A stretch of DNA of 46,049 nucleotides, taken from positions 1-46,049 of the forward strand of contig JAFTUI010000009.1 in NCBI GenBank assembly GCA_017466345.1, written 5' to 3'. Source of the DNA: Tidjanibacter sp. Its GTDB lineage: Bacteria; Bacteroidota; Bacteroidia; Bacteroidales; Rikenellaceae. Positions within the stretch are counted from its first letter, which is position 1. Each line of letters starts with the position of its first letter. The notes beneath the pieces are model-generated. The model saw only the letters and a list, made by a program, of their open reading frames with translations, had not been told where the DNA came from and did not search any database. This document shows, piece after piece, positions 25,080 through 31,587 of the stretch. A program made the translations under genes and the position numbers.

Positions 25080-25406
25080 TGTGTGTAAGTTATTTAGTTA
25101 TTGTTTTGTTTCTAATTAACTTACCGTACAACTCCTATGCGGTGGGTTATGTGCAAAAAGAAAGTGTGGAGTTGATTTCGTTTATCTGCAAGAAGGTTGT
25201 GGAAGAACCCGTAACAACAATAAACGATACAATGCCCCACACCTATGTATGATACACGATTGGCGTAGGTACACCAATGGCATATATACAAGGAATGAGT
25301 GCTGTTCGTTGTCCTGTTGTTTTTGAAAACTTCCACATTTTCTTGCAAGGACAGTGCGAAAACACTTTCAAATATGTTCATCCAACGAATAACTCGTTAG
25401 ACACCA
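25080..25406 (-). promoter_or_regulatory. Long 5' leader of the giant lipoprotein gene
   Basis: About 320 nt separate the promoter box (25407-25414) from the ATG at 25079. An 86-codon minus-strand open frame (25121-25381) fills most of it, rich in Cys, His and Tyr and not resembling a typical protein. A structured or regulatory leader is as likely as a leader peptide. Complementary CCTTG/CAAGG stretches near 25305-25355 could pair. Confidence 0.4.
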
Positions 25407-25414
25407 CAAATATA
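25407..25414 (-). promoter_or_regulatory. -7 box for the giant lipoprotein
   Basis: TATATTTG on the minus strand preceded by AAAATTATTTC. No TTG occurs at the ideal distance; the nearest is 22 bp upstream. Confidence 0.45.
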
Positions 25415-25504
25415 GAAATAATTTTCGCAAAACGAACAACACTCACCGTTAAGGGCATTGCATCATAAGGCAAAGAAACTCTCTTCACCAAGCAATGCAA
25501 GCCA

Positions 25505-25531
25505 TAAAAAAGCCCACCTAATCAGGCGGGC
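25505..25531 (-). terminator. Intrinsic terminator of the HTH repressor gene
   Basis: Minus strand: GCCCGCCT-GATT-AGGTGGGC followed by six T. It lies 9 bp after the repressor stop codon. Confidence 0.85.
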
Positions 25532-25540
25532 AAATATCTG

Positions 25541-25825
25541 TTACATCTTTTTTAGTAACTCCTCCAAATCCGTTTTGGACTTGATGCGGTAGATTTCTCC
25601 CCGATATTCCACAAAGCCATTCACAGCCTCCTCTGCGGGCTTGTCGCTCACAAACAAATCCGAGAACTCAACACCCAACGCCTCGGCAATCTGCTCCAAC
25701 TTTTGGATATTATTAGTATTCAAGAGCAAATTCACATTTTGCTTTGCCACCCCCATCATCTCCGCAAATCTTGTCTTGCTGATACCCTTCTCAACAAGGA
25801 TTTCGCTCACTCGTAATTTAATCAT
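25541..25825 (-). CDS. XRE-family transcriptional regulator
   Basis: The 94-aa protein has an N-terminal HTH (residues ~1-60: LRVSEILVEKGISKTRFAEM, then MGVAKQNVNLLLNTNNIQKL) and a short acidic C-terminal beta segment (GFVEYRGEIYRIKS). It is divergently transcribed from a five-gene operon carrying a recombinase and a winged-helix protein. Both promoters share a near-identical sequence around their -7 boxes, as expected for a CI-like repressor holding the element quiescent. Its HTH resembles the one fused to NADAR at 19192. It is monocistronic, with its own promoter and terminator. Confidence 0.85.
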   Translation of the reverse strand: MIKLRVSEILVEKGISKTRFAEMMGVAKQNVNLLLNTNNIQKLEQIAEALGVEFSDLFVSDKPAEEAVNGFVEYRGEIYRIKSKTDLEELLKKM

Positions 25826-25847
25826 ATTACCTCTATTTTTAATGATA

Positions 25848-25880
25848 ATTACAAAGGTATTACTTATTCCGAAAATTCAA
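25848..25880 (-). promoter_or_regulatory. Repressor promoter with operator-like half
   Basis: Minus strand: TTG (25880-25878), 18 bp, TACCTTTG (25859-25852). The box lies within AATACCTTTGTAATTA, which is nearly identical to the sequence around the divergent promoter at 25955. Confidence 0.65.
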
Positions 25881-25932
25881 GCAATAAAGTAATAAAAAAT
25901 TATACTAAAATAATAAAAAAGTATTAAAATAA

Positions 25933-25969
25933 TTTGCCCAAATAATAATTTATCATTACCTTTGTAATA
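25933..25969 (+). promoter_or_regulatory. Divergent operon promoter with operator-like half
   Basis: TTTG (25933-25936), 20 bp, TACCTTTG (25957-25964) inside ATTACCTTTGTAAT. This is an imperfect palindrome and an inverted copy of the site at the repressor promoter ~100 bp away. One repressor could bind both. Confidence 0.65.
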
Positions 25970-25985
25970 ACAAAAAGAGATAACA

Positions 25986-26180
25986 ATGAAAGCAGTTGAG
26001 GGTAGATATTTCTTCGGAAGGCACAGAAGGTGTTGGGGCATTTGGCAGTGGGAGTCAGTTGGTGAAACTTGCGCTGCGGGCAGATTTGTGAAAGATGTAT
26101 TTTCCTATGAAGATGCAGTAAAAGAGGTTTATCGCCTCAATGGTTGGGGCATTCCCAAAACCATCAGAAGAGAGTTTTAA
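25986..26180 (+). CDS. Hypothetical 64-aa protein
   Basis: First gene of the divergent operon, with the ATG 22 bp after the -7 box. Rich in aromatic and basic residues (RYFFGRHRRCWGIWQWES) with a C-terminal VKEVYRLNGWGIPKTI helix. No family is recognised. Its size and position (first gene opposite the repressor) match where phage-like elements place small antirepressors or Cro-like proteins, but it shows no HTH pattern. Confidence 0.65.
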   Translation: MKAVEGRYFFGRHRRCWGIWQWESVGETCAAGRFVKDVFSYEDAVKEVYRLNGWGIPKTIRREF

Positions 26181-26214
26181 TTTTATATAGAGTGTAATAA
26201 AAAATCTTACAACT

Positions 26215-26547
26215 ATGGGAACAATGGTAGTGGTAAACGGAATGACAGCACAGCGTGCGAATGTGATTATGGCTCGTACAGGCAGTGCAACAATGGGCGT
26301 TATCAAGTCGCAGATGATTGACTTGCTCAAAGAGAAACTTCGTAATGGTGTAGCGCACTTCCTCTACAAAAAGCAGAGTACAGGCGAAATTAGAGAAGCG
26401 TGGGGGACTTGCAACGGACAACTTATGAAGGCAACGCAGAATGGTAGGGGTTTGAGTGGAGATATGGTAAACACTGTTAAGTATTGGGATTGTGAGAAGG
26501 GCGGTTATCGCTCACTGAGGTATGAGAACTTAATCCAAGTGTTCTAA
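26215..26547 (+). CDS. Small DUF2693-like protein
   Basis: The 110-aa protein has a helical first half (GVIKSQMIDLLKEKLRNGV) followed by a strand-rich segment (AHFLYKKQSTGEIREAWGTCN) and a basic aromatic end (YWDCEKGGYRSLRYENLI). The pattern of residue type plus 'REAWGTC' resembles the DUF2693 SH3-barrel-like proteins common in Bacteroidetes mobile elements. An alternative ATG is three codons downstream. It is second in the operon, 34 bp after the first gene. Function unknown. Confidence 0.6.
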   Translation: MGTMVVVNGMTAQRANVIMARTGSATMGVIKSQMIDLLKEKLRNGVAHFLYKKQSTGEIREAWGTCNGQLMKATQNGRGLSGDMVNTVKYWDCEKGGYRSLRYENLIQVF

Positions 26548-26550
26548 TCT

Positions 26551-26859
26551 ATGGCAGAGTACATTTTGCAGATACTTCGCAGTCAGTTGATGGTGGTGTT
26601 TTCGTGGGGCTTTCATCGCCCCACAGCACTGCCCGATGATAGAGGGCTTTCGTTTCTCGTTGATGGCTTCAAGTATAAAGGTGAGGTGCAGGTGATATAT
26701 AATGAGGGTGTGGACTTGTTTGAAGTTGTGCTCACCAACACGGGAAAGAAGGTTGAGGATATCTATTTGGATTGCCTTGTCAATGTGATAGACGGACTCG
26801 TAGAGCGAGTGGATAACTACAAAAGGGCTGTGAATGACTTTTACTTTGTAGAAAAGTAA
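26551..26859 (+). CDS. Hypothetical 102-aa protein
   Basis: Starts 3 bp after the preceding stop codon, so it is clearly co-translated. Sequence features: a hydrophobic N-terminal stretch (YILQILRSQLMVVFSWGF), a GEVQVIYNEGVDLFEVVLTN beta hairpin and an amphipathic C-terminal helix ending FYFVEK. No known family is recognised. Proteins of this shape accompany DUF2693-like genes in Bacteroidetes elements, which is the only context clue. Confidence 0.6.
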   Translation: MAEYILQILRSQLMVVFSWGFHRPTALPDDRGLSFLVDGFKYKGEVQVIYNEGVDLFEVVLTNTGKKVEDIYLDCLVNVIDGLVERVDNYKRAVNDFYFVEK

Positions 26860-26934
26860 AAAGTGATTGATTATCAATGGGGTTAATAAAAAGCAGTTTT
26901 ACTTACATCAACACACATATATAAATAAAAGAGA

Positions 26935-27525
26935 ATGGCACTGAAAGGACAGACAACAACTGCCGATGCGTTGCAGTGGGAGGAGATGGTGAGTTTGGTA
27001 CATAGGCTGTACCGGGATGGTGATTATCGTATGAGCCTATTGGTGGCTACGCAGTCGATGTGGGGATTACGCATCGGTGATGAGTTGAGGTTGAGGTGGC
27101 AGGATATTGTCGGCAATGAGGAACTTGTGCTCCACGAGCAGAAAACGGGCAAGCGCAGGGTAATCAAGATAAACAAGGCTCTCGGCAAACACATAGAGGA
27201 TTGCTACCAAGCACTTAACTCTCCCGAACTGAGCGAGTGCATCTTCATTAGCAATCGCTTGGGTAAGGTTTGGAGCAGAGAATGGGTGAATATGCGCCTC
27301 AAAGAGTATCGAAAGAGATACCACCTCTCTATCAAGCATTACTCATCACACAGCCACCGCAAGACTTTTGGTAGACACATTGTCGAACTTGCGGGTGCTG
27401 ATGCAGAGAAGGCACTGATTAAGTTGTCGGAGATATTTTCACACTCCTCAACTGAGATTACACGAAGGTATCTCGGTTTGAAAGCAGAGGAGATTGCAGG
27501 AGTATATGATATGTTGGATTTTTAG
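26935..27525 (+). CDS. Short tyrosine recombinase (catalytic domain only)
   Basis: The 196-aa protein lacks the arm- and core-binding domains of the main integrase and matches the size of FimB/FimE-type invertases and XerH-like minimal recombinases. Catalytic residues are complete: Arg46 (WGLRIGDEL), a Lys in EQKTGKRRV (~70-75), His139 and Arg142 (SHSHRKTF), His170 (FSHSSTE) and Tyr179 (RRYLG). Position in the repressor-controlled operon, next to a winged-helix protein and 0.8 kb from attR, suggests a role in excision, dimer resolution or an inversion. No convincing invertible segment was found in the window. Confidence 0.85.
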   Translation: MALKGQTTTADALQWEEMVSLVHRLYRDGDYRMSLLVATQSMWGLRIGDELRLRWQDIVGNEELVLHEQKTGKRRVIKINKALGKHIEDCYQALNSPELSECIFISNRLGKVWSREWVNMRLKEYRKRYHLSIKHYSSHSHRKTFGRHIVELAGADAEKALIKLSEIFSHSSTEITRRYLGLKAEEIAGVYDMLDF

Positions 27526-27597
27526 GATAATCCCCATAATCTTTGCAGAATAGGCAAATAATGAGTAAGTTTGCTGAAAATGCAAAAATAAGTGGGT

Positions 27598-28191
27598 ATG
27601 GACATAATAAGTATGATAGTAGTAGCAACACCATTAAAACTTGGAACATTGGTTGATAGGATAAACAGGAAGGTGTTTGCCGAAAGCAACTATAACGACA
27701 TCGCTGTAAGGGCTACCTATGCTCCACTGATTGAAGCGATTGATATGGCTATTGCAGAAAACACTCAATACTTGTCTTTTGGACACGAAAATATGGAAAG
27801 TTGTGAGTCGGGTGGTAGTTATGTATACAATGTCCGTCAGGCAATAGCCAATCTCAAAGTAGCCAAAGAAGTTTTTTCCAACCCACCCCTCCCTTCACAA
27901 GAGCAAGTTGATGTGGTAGAGCAGGAAAAGGTAGAAGAAATAGAAAAAATATCTACATCCAATTCAACCGAATTAGAAGAGGTAATTAGAGGCGTAAAGG
28001 GGCTTTCAGAGTATTTGCATATTTGTACTTCTTTGGCACAGGCTGTAATCAATAGTAAGTTATTACAGGAAGATGGTGCTCAGTATAGTGCTGGAGGTAA
28101 GTGGTTTTTCAATCGTGAGAAATTAGATAGACTGTTAGCAAAAAAGCCTGAATTGCTAAAAGATGTTCACATACAAAGGCGTAAAAAATAG
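27598..28191 (+). CDS. Winged-helix/DUF3853-like protein, candidate excisionase
   Basis: 197 aa from the ATG at 27598 (a GTG lies two codons upstream, and another ATG is at 27613). The first ~105 residues are mainly helical and unrecognised, then there is an acidic Glu/Ser/Thr linker (~100-130). The C-terminal ~65 residues (EVIRGVKGLSEYLHICTSLA ... GGKWFFNREKLDRLLAKKPE) resemble the winged-helix of DUF3853/excisionase-type proteins: a 'GLxxYLxxxTSxAxxxI' recognition helix followed by a Phe-Asp/Arg wing. It is the last gene before attR, where recombination directionality factors often sit. The N-terminal extension is unusual for an excisionase. Confidence 0.6.
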   Translation: MDIISMIVVATPLKLGTLVDRINRKVFAESNYNDIAVRATYAPLIEAIDMAIAENTQYLSFGHENMESCESGGSYVYNVRQAIANLKVAKEVFSNPPLPSQEQVDVVEQEKVEEIEKISTSNSTELEEVIRGVKGLSEYLHICTSLAQAVINSKLLQEDGAQYSAGGKWFFNREKLDRLLAKKPELLKDVHIQRRKK

Positions 28192-28210
28192 CCATATCTC
28201 CATCTTTTAT

Positions 28211-28231
28211 GGCTTAATTTTCGGCTTATTA
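28211..28231. repeat. Putative integrase arm-type repeat, right end
   Basis: GGCTTAATTTTCGGCTTATT differs at two positions from the left-end pair at 16294-16314 and lies 57 bp inside attR. Confidence 0.5.
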
Positions 28232-28287
28232 AGAATGTGAAAGAGGCTCTAACTCGTTGGTTTACAACTTGTTAAAGCCTCTTTTCA

Positions 28288-28304
28288 GCGGAGAGACAGG
28301 GATT
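28288..28304. mobile_element. attR within tRNA-Ser
   Basis: 17 bp identical to attL at 16172-16188. They cover the discriminator, 3' acceptor strand and first part of the T-arm, plus one downstream base. Confidence 0.85.
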
Positions 28305-28373
28305 CGAACCCTGGATACCCGAAGGTATAACGGTTTTCGAGACCGCCCCGATCGACCACTCCGGCATCTCTCC
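28289..28373 (-). tRNA. tRNA-Ser(CGA)
   Basis: 85-nt class II tRNA. The acceptor stem GGAGAGA pairs with TCTCTCC, discriminator G. The anticodon loop CTCGAAA gives anticodon CGA (codon UCG). A long variable arm (TATACCTTCGGGTAT) and T-arm CAGGGTTCGAATCCCTG are present. No CCA is encoded. The 3' end is rebuilt by the integrated element, whose right attachment site (28288-28304) overlaps the acceptor strand and T-arm. The gene is therefore intact despite the insertion, but its native downstream region is now at 16.1 kb. Confidence 0.95.
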
Positions 28374-28482
28374 AAATCGGGTTTCAAGCATCCTTTCGGA
28401 CATTTGAGCGTGCAAAGATACATATAAAATTCAAAATGCAAAACGCAAAATGCAAATTTTTTCCAAAATGCAAAACGCGTGA
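28374..28482. other. Region upstream of tRNA-Ser
   Basis: No gene. It contains AAAATGCAAAACGC-type short repeats at 28432-28475. On the minus strand a TAnnTTTG-like box (TATCTTTG, 28423-28416) is well placed as the tRNA promoter. Confidence 0.5.
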
Positions 28483-28645
28483 GGCTTTCTTACAGACCTC
28501 TCCCCCGCTTCGCGGACCCTCCCTGCTCGGCGGGGACGCCGAGCGCAATTTCGACCACCCCTCCTATCCTCCCCTGTCGTAGGGGAGGAACTTCTTTACA
28601 GACCTCTCCCCCGCTTTGCGGGCCCTCCCCTAACTTAGGGGAGGG
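28483..28645. repeat. Paired-hairpin repeat, copy 2 (double)
   Basis: Two partial copies of the CTTTACAGACCTCTCCC element: 28487-28520 and 28577-28645. Between them is a stretch identical to window positions 5-45. The second copy ends in the perfect CCCTCCCCTAA/TTAGGGGAGGG hairpin at 28623-28645. Confidence 0.8.
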
Positions 28646-28764
28646 ATGCAAGGGTTACAGGGGTTACAAGGGTTGCAAGGATAACAAGAAAGAATTCCCC
28701 CTGCAACCCCTGTTATCCCTGTTATCCCTGGAACTCTTAGGACTATTGACGTTAGACGTTGGAC
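28646..28764 (+). repeat. 9-bp drifting array with TTAGGACT module, copy 3
   Basis: Units GGTTACAGG, GGTTACAAG, GGTTGCAAG and GATAACAAG are followed by their rough complement: CCTGCAACC, CCTGTTATC (twice), CCTGGAACT. Next come TTAGGACTATTGACGTTAGA (28737-28756) and GTTGGAC. The two halves could pair as a long imperfect hairpin. Confidence 0.8.
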
Positions 28765-28889
28765 AAAAAACGCAGATAACGCGATGGATGCAAGGCATAC
28801 GAGAAAGCGGCTCCGCAGTTTGCTTAACGCAAATGAGGAAGCCGCTTATCGAAGTATAACGCCGCAGACGCGCGTTAGATGCGTTTTTT
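28765..28889 (-). terminator. Stop-anchored long hairpin with conserved core, copy E2
   Basis: The outer arms AAAAAACGCA (28765-28774) and TGCGTTTTTT (28880-28889) pair. The inner arms AAGCGGCT (28805-28812) and AGCCGCTT (28840-28847) pair perfectly. They enclose the core CCGCAGTTTGCTTAACGCAA plus ATGAGGA. The TAA stop of the peptidase gene (28888-28890) overlaps the terminal run, so the transcript enters the hairpin directly from its stop codon and leaves through a T-run: a bona fide terminator architecture. Confidence 0.8.
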
Positions 28890-30870
28890 ATAGGTTGTCG
28901 TCAAAGTAGAGCGTAACCTTATCCATCAGATGCACACGGTCTTTGCCTCTAACATTGTGCTCGTGGCAGGGATAGGGGAAATAATCGACCTGCACGTTAT
29001 TGACCACACATTCGCGCACAAAACTGAGGCTATGTTGCCACAGCACTACGGGGTCTATGCCGCCCTGGCAGATGAGCAGTTTGCCTTTGAGATTATTCAC
29101 TTGGTTGATGAGTGAAGTTGCAGCATAACCTTCGGGGTTTTGTTCGGGGCGATCCATATACCTTTCGCCATACATCGCCTCGTACCACTTCCAATCAATG
29201 ACGGGTCCGCCCGCAACGCCCACCTTGAAGACCTCGGGATGGTGTGTCATCAGCGAGATGGTCATAAAGCCGCCATAACTCCAACCGTGCACGCCAACAC
29301 GCTCTGCATCTACCCACTCGTGAGAGAGCAGCCACTCCACACCCTTCATCTGGTCCTCCATCTCGCACTTACCGCACTGGCGGTGGATAGCCTTTTCGTA
29401 CTCGGCACCGTGCCAGAGTGTGCCTCGGTTGTCCATCACAAAGACCACATAGCCACGCTGTGCCATATACATCTCCCAGCGGCGCAGGTTTGCGAGGTAG
29501 GAGTTGTTGACCATCTGGCTGTGAGGACCACCATAGACATAGACAATGGCAGGGTATTTCTTTGCTGGATCGAAATCCAGAGGATAGATAAGGCGGTACC
29601 AATTCTCCCATTTACCGTCTGCGGTGGGTATGGTGCCGAGTTCTATGGGGGTGTAGTTGTAACCCTCGGTGGGGTCGGCAGCTGTCAGCAGGTTGCGCAC
29701 AACCTTGCCATCCTTGGTGGAGGCAAGATTTACAACGCGGGGTACATAGAGCGCTGAGTAGTTGTCTACGAGGTATTTGCCACAAGGGCTAATGGAGCAG
29801 TTGTGCCAGCCTGCCTCGTGCGTAAGCCTTACGCTCTTACCGCTCTTGGTGCTGACCTTTGCAAGGTGCTGCTCGGCGGTGGAGAACTCGGCAGTGTAGT
29901 AGTATACCCACTCACCACGCCTATCTAAGTAGGTCACATCAGCATCCACCTTGGTCAGTCGCTCCACATTCCAGCCTCCCTCTTTGCCACGCGAGCAGAC
30001 GTAGAGGTTCCAATAACCATCGCGCACATTGGTCGAGTAGATGAACTTCTCGCCCTCGGTGTCGAGCCACTGCAAGGGGTAGAGGGGCTCCACATAGCGG
30101 GGATCGCTCTCGGTGAGGATGGTTTCAACAAATGCGCCCGTGGCGGAGCAGTAACTGTTAAGGTGCATCTCGTTCTGGTCGCGGTTGAGCACCTGTATGT
30201 AGATAAGTTCGCCATTGGGGCTCCAAGTGATATTTGTGAGGTAGCGTTCCTCGTCAAAGTCGGTAACGGCGAGCCATACGGTCTGCTGGGTGCGACTATC
30301 CCACACGCCAACCCTCACACGCTCGGAGTCCATACCCGCCATAGGGTACTTAATCTCTCGAAGAGAGCCTGTGCGGGTGGTAATATCCAAGAGAGGAAAG
30401 GTGCCCACCTTGCTCTCGTCTTTCTGGTAGAAAGCCACCGACAAGCCATCGGGCGAGGGGAAGATACCATCCACAATACCAAACTCGTTGCGACTGACAA
30501 ACGAGCCGCTTACTATATTCTTGTCCTCATTGGCTGTTATGGCAACCCTCTCGCCTTCTACCTCGGCAAAGAGGTTGTTCTCCTCTGTGAAGTAGCGGGG
30601 TTTGACCACCTCGTCCCCTGTTTTGGGAGCAGGAGTTGCAGGATTGCCATTTGTGGGGTAGAACCACTCCACCTTTTCGGGGCTTGTGGCTGTGCCATAG
30701 ATGGTTTTGCCCTTCGAGTCTGCGCCCCAAAGAGTCGCAAGGTTCTCTGGCAGAAGTTCGCGCGAAAGGATTGTCTCTTCCATTGTTAGTAGTCGTTTTT
30801 CCTGAGCCTTGGCACCATAAGGGAGTGCAAGGCATACGAGAAATGCACAAAAAAGCTTTCTAAAATTCAT
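28888..30870 (-). CDS. S9-family prolyl oligopeptidase / dipeptidyl peptidase IV-like
   Basis: Periplasmic serine peptidase that removes X-Pro dipeptides or acts as an oligopeptidase. The 660-aa protein has a signal peptide (MNFRKLFCAFLVCLALPYGA...KAQ). An N-terminal beta-propeller (~80-420, DPPIV_N style) includes a WSPNGELIYIQVLNRDQNEM blade. The C-terminal alpha/beta hydrolase domain has nucleophile GWSYGG (Ser near 531), an Asp in GGIDPVV (~603) and a His in CHEHNVRG (~636). It is somewhat shorter than typical Bacteroidetes DPP IV (over 700 residues). It is divergent from apt with overlapping promoters and ends in hairpin E2. Confidence 0.87.
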   Translation of the reverse strand: MNFRKLFCAFLVCLALPYGAKAQEKRLLTMEETILSRELLPENLATLWGADSKGKTIYGTATSPEKVEWFYPTNGNPATPAPKTGDEVVKPRYFTEENNLFAEVEGERVAITANEDKNIVSGSFVSRNEFGIVDGIFPSPDGLSVAFYQKDESKVGTFPLLDITTRTGSLREIKYPMAGMDSERVRVGVWDSRTQQTVWLAVTDFDEERYLTNITWSPNGELIYIQVLNRDQNEMHLNSYCSATGAFVETILTESDPRYVEPLYPLQWLDTEGEKFIYSTNVRDGYWNLYVCSRGKEGGWNVERLTKVDADVTYLDRRGEWVYYYTAEFSTAEQHLAKVSTKSGKSVRLTHEAGWHNCSISPCGKYLVDNYSALYVPRVVNLASTKDGKVVRNLLTAADPTEGYNYTPIELGTIPTADGKWENWYRLIYPLDFDPAKKYPAIVYVYGGPHSQMVNNSYLANLRRWEMYMAQRGYVVFVMDNRGTLWHGAEYEKAIHRQCGKCEMEDQMKGVEWLLSHEWVDAERVGVHGWSYGGFMTISLMTHHPEVFKVGVAGGPVIDWKWYEAMYGERYMDRPEQNPEGYAATSLINQVNNLKGKLLICQGGIDPVVLWQHSLSFVRECVVNNVQVDYFPYPCHEHNVRGKDRVHLMDKVTLYFDDNL

Positions 30871-30892
30871 AAGTTTGATAATTTAGCAGGTG

Positions 30893-30922
30893 TAAAGTTA
30901 CAAAATTTTGTTATTTCAGCAA
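30893..30922 (-). promoter_or_regulatory. Promoter of the S9 peptidase gene
   Basis: Minus strand: TTG (30922-30920), exactly 19 bp, TAACTTTA (30900-30893), one mismatch from TAnnTTTG. It overlaps the divergent apt promoter. Confidence 0.6.
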
Positions 30923-30937
30923 AATACCCTACCTTTG
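30908..30937 (+). promoter_or_regulatory. Promoter of the apt-nagB operon
   Basis: TTG (30908-30910), 19 bp, TACCTTTG (30930-30937). It interlocks with the opposite-strand peptidase promoter, so the two cannot be occupied freely at once. Confidence 0.7.
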
Positions 30938-30974
30938 GGAAAGGTTTTATGACTAAGAAATACCTTTTATAGTA

Positions 30975-31565
30975 ATGACACAGAATAAAGTATCTCTCGA
31001 TGAGGCAAAAAAGCTCATCAAGTTCTATCCCAATTGGCCCAAGGAGGGCGTTAATTTCGTAGACCTGCTCCCACTGCTCAGCGATGCCGAGACCTTTGGT
31101 GTAATAATTGAGGAGTTGGGCAAGCACGTTACCACACCCAATGTAGCTGCTCCTGAGGCTCGCGGCTTCCTCTTTGCAGCACCCCTTTTGGTTACGGGCT
31201 CAAAGGCTCACAACCTTATTACCTTCCGCAAGAATGGTAAGTTGCCCGCCAATGAGGGCGACCTGCAAAAGGTGGCTATTGTTAAGGAGTATGGCGAGGA
31301 CAGCCTCTTCTTCCGCAAGAGCGATGTGCAGAATGCTCAGGTAACCAATGGCGTGGTGGAGATCTCCATCCTCGATGACATTTTGGCTACGGGCGGCACA
31401 GCACTCAAAATGGCAGAGCACTTGGAGGCTCTTACGGTGGAGAAGGATGGCAAGACTTATCCCGTAAAGGTCAAGGAGTTTATCTTCCTCGCAGACCTTA
31501 GTTTCCTCCACGGCAAGGAGCTATTGGAGAAGTTCGCTCCCGTCTATTCGCTAATTACATTCTAA
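30975..31565 (+). CDS. apt: Adenine phosphoribosyltransferase
   Basis: Salvages adenine to AMP using PRPP in the cytoplasm. The 196-aa protein is slightly longer than most APRTs (~170-180). It has the N-terminal FYPNWPKEGVNFVDLLPLL block, PEARGFLFAAPLL, and the PRPP-binding signature ISILDDILATGGTA (~residues 131-144). The ending DLSFLHGKELLEKFAPVYSL matches the family's C-terminal hood region. It is followed by nagB after 22 bp, apparently in one transcript from the promoter at 30908. Confidence 0.85.
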   Translation: MTQNKVSLDEAKKLIKFYPNWPKEGVNFVDLLPLLSDAETFGVIIEELGKHVTTPNVAAPEARGFLFAAPLLVTGSKAHNLITFRKNGKLPANEGDLQKVAIVKEYGEDSLFFRKSDVQNAQVTNGVVEISILDDILATGGTALKMAEHLEALTVEKDGKTYPVKVKEFIFLADLSFLHGKELLEKFAPVYSLITF

Positions 31566-31587
31566 CCGAAAGTAAAGAAATACAACT

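Larger units (their letters stand above)
16172..28304. mobile_element. 12.1-kb integrative element in tRNA-Ser(CGA)
   Basis: Bounded by 17-bp direct repeats that duplicate the tRNA 3' end, with an integrase gene beginning 175 bp inside the left end. Base composition is visibly A+T-richer than the flanking genes, and none of the host intergenic repeat families occurs inside it. Contents in order: integrase, small basic protein, Rep-like protein, HTH-NADAR cassette, small ORF, giant LRR lipoprotein, HTH repressor, divergent five-gene operon with a second recombinase. No relaxase, coupling protein, capsid or Zot-type genes are recognised. It is therefore neither a complete conjugative element nor a complete phage; a mobilisable or satellite-like element is the best inference. 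Confidence 0.85.

Noticed and set aside
25849-25969. Possible invertible promoter flanked by the inverted TACCTTTGTAAT copies, to be flipped by the 196-aa recombinase
   Set aside because: The repeats are short, carry the -7 boxes themselves, and face outward. Inversion would leave both promoters active, so an operator pair is simpler.
16188-28288. Element as a complete inovirus or conjugative element
   Set aside because: No Zot-type ATPase, coat proteins, relaxase, coupling ATPase or transfer genes could be recognised among its genes.
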